A stretch of DNA of 64,000 bases from Flavobacteriales bacterium (GCA_016705545.1 JADIYA010000006.1:186001-250000), one strand, 5' to 3'; shown: positions 45,031-55,326, counted from the first letter of the stretch. Notes: generated by a model from the sequence alone, not told the origin. Numbers and translations are program-made.

Positions 45031-48000
45031 ATGACCACGCTTTCTCCCGCCCGAACGCTCGTCGCCTTCGGCCTCTGGCTAATGGGGTATTCCCAGCCAA
45101 TCGGTCTCTTCGGGCAGACCTACCAGCCGAACTTCAGCGATGCCTTGGTGATGGGCGGATGGGTCTCACCGGTTGGCGCAACATGGGATACTAACGGGCG
45201 CCTCTACGTCTGGGAAAAGCGCGGCCAGGTATGGATCGTGGAGAATGGCGTGCGTCTTCCGAATCCACTGCTCAACATCAGCGATGAGGTAGGTGATTGG
45301 CGCGACCACGGATTCCTGGGATTCGCCTTGGATCCGAATTTCACGACCAATGGATACATCTATGGCATGTACGCTGTGGATCGGCACCATTTGATGAACC
45401 ATGGCACGGGAAGCTACAACGCCAATACGAACGAATACTACGCGGCCACCATCATGCGCATCACGCGATGGACGGCCATTGGGCCGAGCTTCAATGCGGT
45501 GAACTACGGAACACGGCAAGTGCTTGTGGGCGAGACGCGCTTCACCGGCGTGCCCTTGCTGCACGAATCGCACAGCACCGGCTCGCTCATGTTCGGCTCA
45601 GACGGGACCTTGTTGGCCACTGTTGGCGATGGCGCCAGCTACAACGTCGTGGATGTGGGCAGCAGCAGCGACACCTATTGGTCGCAAGCACTGGTCGACG
45701 GGATCATTCGCCCGACAGAGAATGTGGGCGCCATGCGCTCGCAGATGCTGGGAAGCCATAACGGCAAACTGCTCCGCATCGATCCAGCAACAGGCGACGG
45801 CATTCCCAGCAACCCGTGGTACAATCCGGCAGCGCCCCGTTCACCGCAATCGCGCACGTTCGCGCTCGGCCTGCGCAATCCATACCGTGCCACCATCAAG
45901 CCCAACAGCGGCAGCACCAACCCGGCTGACGCCAATCCCGGCGTGATCTACATCGGCGATGTGCAATGGGGCACCTGGGAGGATTTGAATGTGTGCTATG
46001 AGGGCGGCATGAACTTCGGCTGGCCGCTGTTCGAGGGCTTGACCCCGCACAGCGGATACATGAGCGCGCTCACCGCGAACCTCGATGTGCCGAATCCGCT
46101 CTACGATGGGGTGAGCTGCACGATCCAGTACCTGCGCTTCCAGGACCTCTTGAAGCAGGACACACCGATCCACCTCAACGGGCATCCGAACCCATGCAAT
46201 CCCGCGGTGCAGATCCCCAACGCTATTCCGAAGCATTTCCACTCACGGCCCGTTGTCGATTGGCTGCACGGCAACCAAAGCCGATGCGGAGCTTCGATGG
46301 CAATACCGCAGTGACCTATGACCTGGGTGCATCCGGCTCACCGGTCTCCGGCCCGCAATTCGGCGGCAACTGCGCCGTGGGCGGACCTTGGATGGCCGGT
46401 CAGAACATGCCAGCAGGCTATCAGAACAGCACCTTCCACGGTGATTACGCGAGCGGCTGGATCCGCCGCTTCATGTTCAATGAGCAGAACCAGCCAGTTA
46501 GCGTGCATGATTTCGCAACAGGACTTGGTGCAGTGGTATGGATCGGTGCCGGTCCAGATGGCTGCGTTTGGTACATGAAGTACAACACCAATGAGCTGCG
46601 CCGGATCTGCTACACGCTGGCGGTGAACCTGCCTCCGGTTGCGGTGGCCACGCAGAGCGTGCAGTACGGACCAGGCCCGCTCACAGTGAATTTCAACGCG
46701 AGCGGCAGCTCCGACCCTGAGAACGGCGCGCTCACCTACTTCTGGAATTTCGGCAATGGCAGCCCCAACTCAACACTGCCCAATCCATCACGGACATTCA
46801 CTGCGCCGCCTGGGGTGCCCACGACCTACACCGTGACGCTCACGGTCACGGACAACATCGGGCAAACGGCCATTCAGCAGCTAATCGTTTCGGTGAACAA
46901 CACTCCGCCGGCGGTCAACATCACCAGCATACCGTTGCCAGCGTTCTATCCTGTGGGCATCGATACGACTTTCCAACTGCAAGCCGCTGTGACCGATGCC
47001 GAGCACGGCCCGGCGCAACTCACCTATGCCTGGCGCACCACGCTTCACCATAACACGCACACGCATCCTGAGCCATTCGATGACAACGTGAGCACGAGCA
47101 CCGTGATCAGCGGTGTGGGCTGCGATGGCGAGACCTTTTTCTACGTGGTGAGCCTGACCGTCACCGATGCTGGCGGCCTCAGCACGACCGTGCAGCGCGA
47201 GATTCATCCACGGTGCTTCGCAATCGCTCCAACGGCCATCATCCTGGCAAGCACCAGCAGTGGTGAATCGCCCCTCGCAGTGACCTTTGATGGCACGCAG
47301 AGTTACGATCCAGGGCAGATCGTCTCCTATGCGTGGGATTTCGGTGATGGCACCAGCAGCACGAACGCGACGCCATCGAAGACCTTCACCGAAACCGGCG
47401 ATCCCAAGTGACGCTCACCGTGACCGATGATGATGGCCTTACCGGCACTGCGGTGAAGGTGGTCAGCGTGCTCAGCTTCCTGCCACCGCAATGCCCCGGA
47501 GCCGCTGGCAGCCTCTTGCGGGAGTTCTGGAGCAATGTTTCCGGCAGCAGCGTGAGCGACCTGATCAACACGCCGAACTATCCGAATAGCCCGTCCGGAA
47601 GCTCCAGCCTGACCTCATTCCAAGGGCCAACCAACTTCGCGAACAACTATGGCACGCGCGTGCGCGGTTGGATCGTGGCGCCGCAAACCGGGAACTACAC
47701 ATTCACCCTCACCAGCGACGATGCCAGCGTGCTCTACCTGAGCCTGAATGCAGAGCCGCAGTTCGCGCAGATGATCTGCAATGTGCCCGGCTGGACCAAC
47801 GAGACCGAATACACCAAGTACCCCAGCCAGGTCAGCACGACGATTCCGATGGTGGCAGGCCGCTACTACTATGTGGAACTGCTGCAGAAGGAGGGCAGCG
47901 GTGGCGACCATTTCGCTGTGCGCTGGCAAACGCCCAGCAACAGCACACGCGCCGTCGTTCCCGGCACAGCGTTGGTGCGCTGGCAGAATTGCCAGCCCAG

Positions 48001-48733
48001 TGTGCGCTTGCGTGTGAACCTGCAAGGTGCTTATGACAGCGCAACGGGGCTCATGCGCGATGATCTGCGCGCGCTGAGCCTTGTGCCGCTGAACGAGCCC
48101 TATCAGTCGCTCGGCTTCCCGCAGGTCGGCGGGGGAGGGGAGACCACGACGAATGCGCGGCTTTCGCAGTCCGGCAAGAACGCCGTTGTGGATTGGGTGC
48201 GCGTGGAATTGCGGAACAAGAACAACCCATCGCAAGTGCTGGCCGCGCGAAGCGCTCTGCTCGAGCGCGATGGCGATATCGTTGGCACAGATGGGTACGA
48301 GCGATTGATCTTCAATGTGGCGGCGGACAACTACTTCATAGCCGTGCGACACAGGAATCACCTCGGCGTGATGAGCCAGTCAAGCATCGCCATGGGTGCC
48401 GCTGTGGCGGGTGCCGATTTCACCTTGGGCGCCGTGGCCACATGGGGAACCGAAGCGCGCGCCGCTTTCGACAACGGCAAGCACGGCCTCTGGTGCGGCA
48501 ATGTGCAACGCGACCTCCGCCTCAGCTACATCGGTGAGCTCAACGATCGAGACCCGATCCTCGCGCTCATCGGCGGGTCCAACCCGAACAGCACCACCAT
48601 GGGCTACCACATGGCTGACGTGACCATGGATGGCATGGTGCGCTACATCGGGCTTGGAAACGACCGTGACCCGATCCTGGTGAACATCGGAGGAAGCGTG
48701 CCCACAAGCGTTCGCAACGAGCAGTTGCCTTAG
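45031..48733 (+). CDS. Tandem paralogue of the giant secreted dehydrogenase-like protein, two frameshifts (46293-46294, 47406-47407)
   Basis: About 1234 residues when joined, with the same domain order as its neighbour: signal peptide, GSDH propeller (GATWDTNGRLYVWEKRG, FGWPLFEGLTPHSGY), PKD (SSDPENGALTYFWNFGNG), second PKD (YAWDFGDGTSS), PA14-like (NYTFTLTSDDASVLYLSLN) and NDRDPIL module. Frame 1 ends at 46314 because GGAGCTTCGATGG should read GAFDGNTA (one T of TTT missing). The middle frame ends at 47411 because GATCCCAAGTGACG should read DPKVT (one A of AAA missing). After repair the two paralogues align along their length. Both losses are in three-base runs, the same class as in gyrA, so the intact gene probably exists in the cell. 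Confidence 0.82.
48003..48733 (+). other. Shared C-terminal module with paired NDRDPIL repeats, copy 3
   Basis: Encodes LRVNLQGAYDSATGLMRDDL, VDWVRVELRNKNNP, LLERDGDIVGTDGYE and IAVRHRNHLGVMS, then NVQRDLRLSYIGELNDRDP and DVTMDGMVRYIGLGNDRDP. The first repeat has lost its DxDG ligand pattern (NVQRDL), while the second keeps it. Confidence 0.75.
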
Positions 48734-48736
48734 GTA

Positions 48737-48895
48737 TCAGCCCTTCGCTCGTCCCATGGCGCGCAGGTAGGCCTGCAGAACGCGGCCGCGTGGCTCAGCA
48801 TGCAGCGCGTTCAGCACCGCTCGGGCGCGCGCATCGAGCACGCGTTCATCACTGTGATCCTTGGTGCGCTGCGCGAAACGCTTGCCGGTGGTCAT
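48737..48895 (-). CDS. Possible small basic protein (52 residues)
   Basis: A short frame on the minus strand, MTTGKRFAQRTKDHSDERVL continuing DARARAVLNALHAEPRGRVL and ending LRAMGRAKG. It is rich in Arg/Ala and could be helical. Its ATG overlaps the stop (ATGA) of an upstream frame that ends AVWQKAYVEESFDRINPCRP and has no clear start of its own. The region 48734-48998 has no other gene. No family recognised; it could equally be non-coding. Confidence 0.3.
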   Translation of the reverse strand: MTTGKRFAQRTKDHSDERVLDARARAVLNALHAEPRGRVLQAYLRAMGRAKG

Positions 48896-48998
48896 GGTCT
48901 GCAGGGATTGATGCGGTCAAAGCTCTCTTCCACATAAGCCTTCTGCCATACCGCGATCGGGGTAATCGCTGGCGGTTCTGCCAACAACCGGATGTTGG

Positions 48999-50159
48999 CT
49001 AGAAGCCGTTGGGGTCCTTGCGCACCACCAAGGCCTGCCGTGAGGCTTCACCGAAGGACCAGCCCGCCGCGATGAATCCATCGGGCAGCGCGCTCAGTGC
49101 CAACAAGCGCTCTTCCTTGCCCAGATCCCATGCGCGCTCCCAGGTGAGAGCCCCATACGGAGTGAGCCTGCTGGCCCACGCATCGCTGGATCCCAAGGAA
49201 GCGCTGCGTTCGCCGCAGGCCAGCAAATCACCGTTCGGAGCGAATGCAAAGCCGAAGCAGCGGCGATCAAAGAGCGTGTCGCCAATGGCGCGGGTCCACA
49301 GCGAATCACCGTTGAGATCGAAGGCCACCAGGTAGAGGTGGTCCTTATGGCGCCCCTCACTGATATCGTAGGGCACCTCGCTGTTGGTGGTGCCTGCCAG
49401 CACGAATGCGCCGGGTCCGAATGCGGCGATGGCACGACCGATCTCGTTGCGAACGCCTCCCCATGAGCTGGCCCATACAAGGTCACCGTTCATAAGGCTC
49501 AGCCTCGCGATCCAAGCGTCTGAGCTTCCGCCGAAGTTGAGCTGCCGGCCCGTGAGCATCACATCATTCCCTTGCACGGTGATACCATGAGCCTCTACGT
49601 CGGAGAAATCCGTGACCGCCTGGTGCCATTGCACCAACCCGAATGCATTGAATCGCGTGATCCATGCGTCATGGCCATCGCCGATCCCGCGCACACCCGC
49701 AGCGATGCAGCCGCCATCGGGCAGACCATGAACCGCGAGATACTGCTGATCACCAGGTAGGCTAGGCCGCGTGAGCCAGGTCATGGCGCCATCGGGATCA
49801 AGTTTCGCCACGAAGCCATCGTGGTCGCTGCGGCCTGGTGCGCATGAACTTCCCGCAATGAAGGTCGAGCCGCTCGTCCCTAGGGCCATGGCCTGGGCGA
49901 AGCTGCGGCCGTCGATGCCGATGGGCAGCCACGATTGCTCGCTTCCCGATGTGCTGAGCAAGAGCAAACCCGCTTGATGACCATTGCCTTGTCCGATAAA
50001 GCGCCGCGTGGCCACGTGGAAACCATTGCCGCCCATCGAAACACCGACCGCGTCGTCGGCGAATGCGCCGCCATAGGAATTCACAAAGCCTTGTGCAGTT
50101 GCTTGCATGGAACAGGCAAGGCCGGCGATGATGAGTATCGGAAGACCGCGTGCGTGCAT
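48999..50159 (-). CDS. Secreted beta-propeller protein without a sorting tail
   Basis: A 386-residue protein with a signal peptide (residues 1-22, MHARGLPILIIAGLACSMQA). Propeller blades repeat motifs of the type DGFVAKLDPDGAMTWLTRP, DAWITRFNAFGLVQWHQAV, DAWIARLSLMNGDLVWASSW and DAWASRLTPYGALTWERAW. These are the SBBP/delta-60 style also used by the broken gene at 1-1559. The protein ends RKDPNGF with no T9SS domain. Ligand unknown. Its 5' region faces the PAP2 phosphatase gene (divergent). Confidence 0.8.
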   Translation of the reverse strand: MHARGLPILIIAGLACSMQATAQGFVNSYGGAFADDAVGVSMGGNGFHVATRRFIGQGNGHQAGLLLLSTSGSEQSWLPIGIDGRSFAQAMALGTSGSTFIAGSSCAPGRSDHDGFVAKLDPDGAMTWLTRPSLPGDQQYLAVHGLPDGGCIAAGVRGIGDGHDAWITRFNAFGLVQWHQAVTDFSDVEAHGITVQGNDVMLTGRQLNFGGSSDAWIARLSLMNGDLVWASSWGGVRNEIGRAIAAFGPGAFVLAGTTNSEVPYDISEGRHKDHLYLVAFDLNGDSLWTRAIGDTLFDRRCFGFAFAPNGDLLACGERSASLGSSDAWASRLTPYGALTWERAWDLGKEERLLALSALPDGFIAAGWSFGEASRQALVVRKDPNGF

Positions 50160-50211
50160 GTATTCTGTGAGCGCACGAACTTACAGGCAATGCAAGGCTA
50201 GCTTCGCCGCG

Positions 50212-50871
50212 ATGCGCGACGAGAAACGAACGGTGCGGGTGTTCATGGCGATCTGGGCCCTGCTCCTCTGCGTTGGGGCCGTATGGGCCATTTCCGGCGA
50301 TAAGCTGGAGATCCATCGCGCCATGAACGCGTGGCACAGCCCTGTTCCGGATCGCTTCTTCGCTTTGTTCACGCACTTCGCGGACGGCCTCGTGCCCACC
50401 GCGTTGGCCCTGCTGCTGTTGATCATCGGCACTTGGCGGTGGTTCCTGCTCATGGGGCTGAGCTGCGGACTGAGTGCATTGGTGGCCCAGGCCTTGAAGC
50501 ATGGTCCTTTCAGTCATCTGGATCGGCCAGGCATGTTCCGCGAGCAGCTCGGGGATCTGTCCTGGGTTGCGGGCATCGACCTGCACAGTCACCATAGCTT
50601 CCCGAGTGGGCACGCCACGGCCGCCTTCAGCATGTGCTTCGCAATGGCGGTGATCCTTGCACGCCCCCGGCTGGGTGCTGCGCTCGCCCTGTTCGCTGCT
50701 CTGCTCGGCTATGCGCGTGTTTACCTCTCTCAGCACTTCCTGCAGGATGTAGCCATGGGCTCAGCCATTGGCACCATCGTGGCATGGGCGGTGTACCATA
50801 TGCTGTACAGGAGCGCGTGTTCACGCGCGGCTTGGCTGTCGCGGCACCCATTCCGCGCAGTGCACAAATGA
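50212..50871 (+). CDS. PAP2-family membrane phosphatase
   Basis: A 219-residue protein with about five membrane segments and the three PAP2 motifs: KHGPFSHLDRP (motif 1, Lys and Arg), FPSGHATAAF (motif 2, catalytic His) and ARVYLSQHFLQD (motif 3, nucleophile His with Asp). The family removes phosphate from lipid phosphates such as undecaprenyl pyrophosphate or phosphatidic acid; the exact substrate is unknown. The ATG at 50212 is chosen because upstream residues lie in the divergent gene. A hairpin terminator follows the stop. Confidence 0.9.
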   Translation: MRDEKRTVRVFMAIWALLLCVGAVWAISGDKLEIHRAMNAWHSPVPDRFFALFTHFADGLVPTALALLLLIIGTWRWFLLMGLSCGLSALVAQALKHGPFSHLDRPGMFREQLGDLSWVAGIDLHSHHSFPSGHATAAFSMCFAMAVILARPRLGAALALFAALLGYARVYLSQHFLQDVAMGSAIGTIVAWAVYHMLYRSACSRAAWLSRHPFRAVHK

Positions 50872-50873
50872 CA

Positions 50874-50893
50874 GAAGGCGCCCAAGCGCCTTC
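50874..50893 (+). terminator. Terminator of the PAP2 phosphatase gene
   Basis: GAAGGCGC (50874-50881), loop CCAA, GCGCCTTC (50886-50893): a perfect 8-bp stem beginning 2 bases after the stop codon. It may also serve the convergent gene ending at 50976. Confidence 0.65.
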
Positions 50894-50975
50894 CGGACCA
50901 AGGCCTCTGGACTCTCCCTTCCATCGGCGATCGGGCATGAAGACGCCGGACCATTCAATCGGTCACGGCTTTTGC

Positions 50976-52109
50976 TCACTTCGGCGGCGCATAGCCGATC
51001 CGATAGATCATGTCCGCGCCATCGTCGCTCACGAGCAACGCACCATCGGGCGCTACGATCAAATCCACAGGCCGGCCCCATGCACGCGTGCCATCCAGCC
51101 AGCCTTCGGCGAAGACTTCGTGCGTGGCGCTGCCATCGGCTTGCGGGAAGGCCGCCACAACCCGGTAGCCGGCGGGCGTACTGCGGTTCCAGCTGCCATG
51201 CTCCGCAATGAAGATGGCCCCGCGGTATTTCTCCGGGAACAAAGTCCCCGTGTAGAAACGCATGCCCAACGGTGCGACATGCGGGCCGAGCTTCGCGGCA
51301 GGCGGGGTGAATTCGGAGCATGCGCGCTCCTTGCCGAATTCCGGGTCGCTTACGTCGCCAGCGTGGCAGAAAGGATAGCCGAAGTGCCGCCCAGCGCGAT
51401 CGATCCGGTTCAGCTCGCAATCGGGACTATCGTCGCCAAGCCAATCGCGGCCGTTGTCCGTGAACCAGAGCTCACCGGTGCGCGGATGCCAGTCGAAGCC
51501 CACAGTGTTGCGCACGCCATGCGCCACGATCTCCCGGTCGCCGCCATCCGGGTTGATGCGCGTGATCGAGGCGTACACGCTATCTGCCTTCAAGCAGATG
51601 TTGCACGGCGCGCCCACCGGCACATAGAGCTTGCCGTCCGGGCCGAAGGCGATGAATTTCCAACCATGATGGGTATCCGTCGGAAAAGCCTGTGAGACCA
51701 GCACCGGCTCAGGAGGATCAGCAAGGTGTGATTCGATGTCATCCAATCGGAGGATGCGGTCAATCGCGCTGACATAGAGCGCGCCATCGCGGAATGCAAC
51801 GCCAACAGGCATGTTCAACCCTGTGGCCACCGTGAATCGCTCATCGGCCTTGCCGTCCCTGTCGATATCACGGAGGGCATGCACCTCGCCCGCGCTTCGG
51901 CTGCCCACGAAAAGGGTTCCATCATCACCCCAGCACATCGCACGAGCGTTCTTCACTTCATCCGCGAACACCGTGATGCTGAAACCTGGCGGCAATTCGA
52001 CCCCCTCGACCTGAGGCGCCCCACCACGGATGCTGGGCACGCAGACCGAAGCATTCAGCACCAGGGCGACGCCGATGGCCAACGGCAAATTCCGGGGTTC
52101 AGTGCTCAT
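50976..52109 (-). CDS. PQQ-type sorbosone/glucose dehydrogenase-like exported protein
   Basis: A 377-residue protein with an N-terminal export segment (LPLAIGVALVLNASVCVPS) and a GSDH-type propeller: LPPGFSITVFADEVKNARAM, GLNMPVGVAFRDGALYVS, GVRNTVGFDWHPRTGELWFT, NGRDWLGDDSPDCELN, and EHGSWNRSTPAGYRV near the end. The catalytic and PQQ-contacting residues cannot be confirmed by eye. It resembles L-sorbosone dehydrogenase family proteins common in soil and water bacteria. It is convergent with the PAP2 gene and shares a divergent promoter region with the Omp28-like gene. Confidence 0.87.
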   Translation of the reverse strand: MSTEPRNLPLAIGVALVLNASVCVPSIRGGAPQVEGVELPPGFSITVFADEVKNARAMCWGDDGTLFVGSRSAGEVHALRDIDRDGKADERFTVATGLNMPVGVAFRDGALYVSAIDRILRLDDIESHLADPPEPVLVSQAFPTDTHHGWKFIAFGPDGKLYVPVGAPCNICLKADSVYASITRINPDGGDREIVAHGVRNTVGFDWHPRTGELWFTDNGRDWLGDDSPDCELNRIDRAGRHFGYPFCHAGDVSDPEFGKERACSEFTPPAAKLGPHVAPLGMRFYTGTLFPEKYRGAIFIAEHGSWNRSTPAGYRVVAAFPQADGSATHEVFAEGWLDGTRAWGRPVDLIVAPDGALLVSDDGADMIYRIGYAPPK

Positions 52110-52152
52110 GACGAGATGGGACTGCAACCGAGGCGGGCTCCATTGCGGCCCT

Positions 52153-52160
52153 GAAAGATA
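52153..52160 (-). promoter_or_regulatory. Predicted -7 element of the sorbosone-dehydrogenase-like gene
   Basis: Minus strand TATCTTTC, one change from TAnnTTTG, 43 bases before the ATG at 52109. Part of a divergent promoter region. Confidence 0.4.
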
Positions 52161-52179
52161 GAGGCATCGGGCCGCGGTT

Positions 52180-52187
52180 TACTTTCG
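52180..52187 (+). promoter_or_regulatory. Predicted -7 element of the Omp28-like gene
   Basis: TACTTTCG, 18 bases before the ATG at 52206. The same octamer lies before thrS and the FkbM gene, which supports it as this organism's housekeeping -7 element. Confidence 0.5.
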
Positions 52188-52205
52188 GCGCGTCAACTCC
52201 GCACC

Positions 52206-53534
52206 ATGCGCCGAATCACCTTGCTCATGCTCATTGCGCATGCCGCCTTCGGGCTTGCACAAGATGCCTACCTCAATACCGCCTTCGTTCCTCGCTACTG
52301 GAAGGCCAATGACCCGTGGCCGCTGAGCGCCCGCGTGCGAAACGCGTCAAGCACGGTTCCGCTGATCACCTTTCGGGTGGATTGGCGATTCAACAGTGGG
52401 CCGGTCCAAGTAGGCAATACGCAGAGCACCACGGGAATACTGCCCGGGCAGTATTGGCCCTACACGCATCCTACCGCGTTCAATGTTCCGGCCAGCAGCG
52501 GCACCTTGAAGATGTGGGTAGTGGGGGTAGGAGATTCCAACCACAGCAACGATACGCTCTACTTCACAGTGGACGTGCTGAGCGCATGGGCCACGAAGAG
52601 CGTGCTCATTGAACAATACACGGGTACCTGGTGCCAGTTCTGTCCCTTGCCCAATGCCGCCACCAATACGCTCAACGACGACCCGCTGATCGTGGTGGCC
52701 AAGCACCACAATGGAGATGAATTGAGCAGCGCAAGCAGCACGGCATACTGGCAGCAGTTCAATGCGAATTACTCGCCAGCCGGGGTGATGGAGCAGGAGG
52801 AGTTCGGCACCCTGGGCGACGATGCCGCTTACGATCAGTGGGGGCCGCGTGCCGAACAGCGCAAGCAGGGGGTATCGCCGGTGAGCATAGCGGTCGCTTC
52901 AGGCTTCAATGCATGGCAACGGTTGCTCACCGTCGATCTTGCTGTGACCTTCACCGCGGCGCAAACAGGGACCTTCGTGGTGAATGCCTATATCCTCGAG
53001 GACAGCATCAACGGCGTGCAGGTGGCTGGAGGGAGCCCATACATGCATCAGCAAGTGGTGCGTGAAGTGCTCGGCGGCGCGAACGGTACGGCGGATGTGA
53101 TCCCCGCCACCACCACCGCAGGGAGCACGTACAGCCATCAGTACACCTTCACGGTGCCGGAGCAATGGAATGCCGCCAACCTGCGCGTGATCGCCATGGT
53201 CACTGAGAAGCGCAATGGCACGAGCTGGACCGTGAACGTGTCAGACGGCGATCTAACGGAAGTTCACGTCCCGGAGTCCGCCACGGCTGAAGGCTTCTTC
53301 CGGCTATGGCCCAGCCCCGCACGCGACATGGCCTTCATTGATTTCGAGCCCAGCGTCGGATCTGCTCAGCTGCAATTGATCGGTGCCGATGGACGCGTGG
53401 TCCTGGAACAAACGATCCAATCATCAGCTGGTCGTGTGTCGTTGCCGATTCCCCCGGATTGTGCAACGGGCAGCTACCTCCTCCGCGCGATTGCCGGTGA
53501 TCGGGTGGGCACACGCACCCTTGTCATCGAATGA
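52206..53534 (+). CDS. Omp28-related secreted protein with thioredoxin-like motif and T9SS tail
   Basis: A 442-residue protein. The signal peptide is MRRITLLMLIAHAAFGLAQ. An Ig-like N-terminal region (about 20-130) is followed by an Omp28 core with a thioredoxin-type CxxC in VLIEQYTGTWCQFCPLPN. Later parts carry a beta domain (YILEDSINGVQVAGG, HQQVVREVLGG) and a C-terminal T9SS type A domain (FFRLWPSPARDMAFID, LIGADGRVVLEQTIQ, TGSYLLRAIAG). Omp28 proteins are surface proteins of Bacteroidota of uncertain role; the CxxC suggests redox activity or disulfide stability. Confidence 0.88.
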   Translation: MRRITLLMLIAHAAFGLAQDAYLNTAFVPRYWKANDPWPLSARVRNASSTVPLITFRVDWRFNSGPVQVGNTQSTTGILPGQYWPYTHPTAFNVPASSGTLKMWVVGVGDSNHSNDTLYFTVDVLSAWATKSVLIEQYTGTWCQFCPLPNAATNTLNDDPLIVVAKHHNGDELSSASSTAYWQQFNANYSPAGVMEQEEFGTLGDDAAYDQWGPRAEQRKQGVSPVSIAVASGFNAWQRLLTVDLAVTFTAAQTGTFVVNAYILEDSINGVQVAGGSPYMHQQVVREVLGGANGTADVIPATTTAGSTYSHQYTFTVPEQWNAANLRVIAMVTEKRNGTSWTVNVSDGDLTEVHVPESATAEGFFRLWPSPARDMAFIDFEPSVGSAQLQLIGADGRVVLEQTIQSSAGRVSLPIPPDCATGSYLLRAIAGDRVGTRTLVIE

Positions 53535-53546
53535 TCGGGAACGAAT

Positions 53547-53574
53547 GCGCCCCGCCATCGAAATGGCAGGGCGC
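53547..53574. terminator. Hairpin terminator between convergent genes
   Basis: GCGCCCCGCCAT (53547-53558) and ATGGCAGGGCGC (53563-53574) pair over 12 positions with one mismatch and a CGAA loop. It lies between the Omp28-like gene (ends 53534) and the PspC gene (ends 53617). Confidence 0.7.
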
Positions 53575-53616
53575 GTAGGCGCGGAATAGCAACCCCTCGC
53601 GAACCGCGCCCTACTC

Positions 53617-55314
53617 TCAGATCGGTAGGCGCAACAGGCCCAGGAGTGAAGGCAGGCGCAATGGTGCGGTCGTGCTGGCCTCAATCGTGCTTGAGCCCAC
53701 GCGCTCCTTCTCCTTGGTCGGTTCCTGCTCTTTCGGTGAACCGTCGGCATCGTCGCGGTCCTCGCCAGGCATGCCCTCTTCAAGCCCTTTCGTCGTCATG
53801 CGCCAAGCCTTGCCGATCATGCGGCTATCGCGCGTATCGGTCACGTTGTCGACGTCATGGATCACCCGCTTCGAACCGGCTCTGAAGAAGACGCCCTTGC
53901 CCACTGGCACCAGAAGCGTGAAGCGCGCCTGTTGCGCATGAATCTTCTCGGAGCGTGCATAGCGGAGCAGCGGTGATACACGGAGAACATCCCCCTCCAT
54001 GCGGAACTCGGTTCGGATTCCGGACGCCGCGGCAGAGGCGAGCTTGGCGGTGCGCCCGAACGCCTCGCGCACAATCACCAGGTGATAGAGGCTGTCGGGG
54101 CTTTGCTCCACGTCAATACGCGCCCAATCGGCGGTGACGCTATCGCCTTCAATCCAAAGGCCATTGCAAGGGAAGTCATCATCGTCATCGAAACTGAAGC
54201 GCAGGTCATCGCTCCCGTTATCCGCTCCGATCGCATCCAGGTACAGGAGGCCGGCCTGTGGCGAAGTCAGCGTTATGGCTTCACGCGATTTCTCATGGCG
54301 TTGGAACTCGCGAGCAAGGGAGAGGCCGCCAATGACGGTGGGCACGAGCGCGGCGATCCAGAGCAACCCGAGCGACCAAGCCAGCCATCCCGGGGTGCGC
54401 GTGTTCAGGAGCAAGCGGAAGCCGGCGAGCAGCACGGCTACGAGAGGGATCAAGCAGATCAGCGAAGCACCCACCAGCATCCAAAGTGCGTGCTCGCGCG
54501 TTGGGAACAGAAGAGCGCCGAAATCAAGAAGGCCGAGATCGTCGCTGCCCCAGGTGGCGTGCCATAGGCCAAAGGTGCCGCCGACAACGGCGCTCACCAG
54601 ACCGAGGAGCAGGCTGAAGGCGAAGAGCACGATGCCCGCTCCAAGAAGTTTAGCGAGCACATCGGCGGCCGTACCGGAGCGCCTCTTCGCTTCTTGCCCC
54701 CACTTGCTGCCCATGTTGCGCGCCTCGTCAGCCACTTTCTTCCCGCCATCTTCGAAAGCCTTTTTCAGATTGTCCACGGTTACCGGCTCACCGTCCATAC
54801 GAAGCCTGTCCGCAGCAGTCTCGGCCTTGGGCACCAGGATCCACAACAGCACATAGAGCAGGATGGGGGTGCCCTTGCCGAGCAGGATGAAGACGATCAT
54901 GATGATCCGCAACCAGATCGGATCCATGCCGATGTAGGCCGCCAAACCACCGATCACGCCACCCACCCATTTATCGTCCGGGTCGCGGAAGAAGCGCTTG
55001 TAGCCGCGCTGACTGGCATTGCCCGAGGCGGCACCATCCGTTGAACCTGAGCCATCTCCATAGTCCTCAGGCTTGCCCATCACGCTCATCACGTGCTGCA
55101 CATCGTCGATGGTGACCACCTGCCGTTTGCCGCCGAGCCGCTCGTTGAAGAGCTCTGCGATTCGCGCTTCCACATCGGCTAGGATCTCCTCTCGTCCAGC
55201 GTTGGCATCGAGCTGCGCACGGATGCCGCTGAGGTAGCGCTGCAACTGGTCGTAAGCATCTTCCTCGATGTGGAAGACGGTGCCGCTGACGTTGGCTGTG
55301 ACTGTCTTTTTCAT
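53617..55314 (-). CDS. PspC domain membrane protein
   Basis: A 565-residue protein. The N-terminal region (MKKTVTANVSGTVFHIEEDA, then ILADVEARIAELFNERLG) is the typical Bacteroidota start of this family. A PspC domain follows at about 105-165 (RFFRDPDDKWVGGVIGGLAA, YIGMDPIWLRIIMIVFILLG). Next are four or so membrane helices between 225 and 345 and a C-terminal beta-rich outer region, with an acidic run (FSFDDDDDF). PspC proteins respond to membrane stress. It is co-transcribed with the PadR regulator 12 bases upstream, a common pairing. Confidence 0.9.
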   Translation of the reverse strand: MKKTVTANVSGTVFHIEEDAYDQLQRYLSGIRAQLDANAGREEILADVEARIAELFNERLGGKRQVVTIDDVQHVMSVMGKPEDYGDGSGSTDGAASGNASQRGYKRFFRDPDDKWVGGVIGGLAAYIGMDPIWLRIIMIVFILLGKGTPILLYVLLWILVPKAETAADRLRMDGEPVTVDNLKKAFEDGGKKVADEARNMGSKWGQEAKRRSGTAADVLAKLLGAGIVLFAFSLLLGLVSAVVGGTFGLWHATWGSDDLGLLDFGALLFPTREHALWMLVGASLICLIPLVAVLLAGFRLLLNTRTPGWLAWSLGLLWIAALVPTVIGGLSLAREFQRHEKSREAITLTSPQAGLLYLDAIGADNGSDDLRFSFDDDDDFPCNGLWIEGDSVTADWARIDVEQSPDSLYHLVIVREAFGRTAKLASAAASGIRTEFRMEGDVLRVSPLLRYARSEKIHAQQARFTLLVPVGKGVFFRAGSKRVIHDVDNVTDTRDSRMIGKAWRMTTKGLEEGMPGEDRDDADGSPKEQEPTKEKERVGSSTIEASTTAPLRLPSLLGLLRLPI

Positions 55315-55326
55315 GGTGGTGAGGGG

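Noticed and set aside
46290..47410. Phase variation by slipped-strand pairing in the giant dehydrogenase-like genes
   Set aside because: The affected runs are only two or three bases long, far too short for frequent slippage. The same error class hits gyrA.
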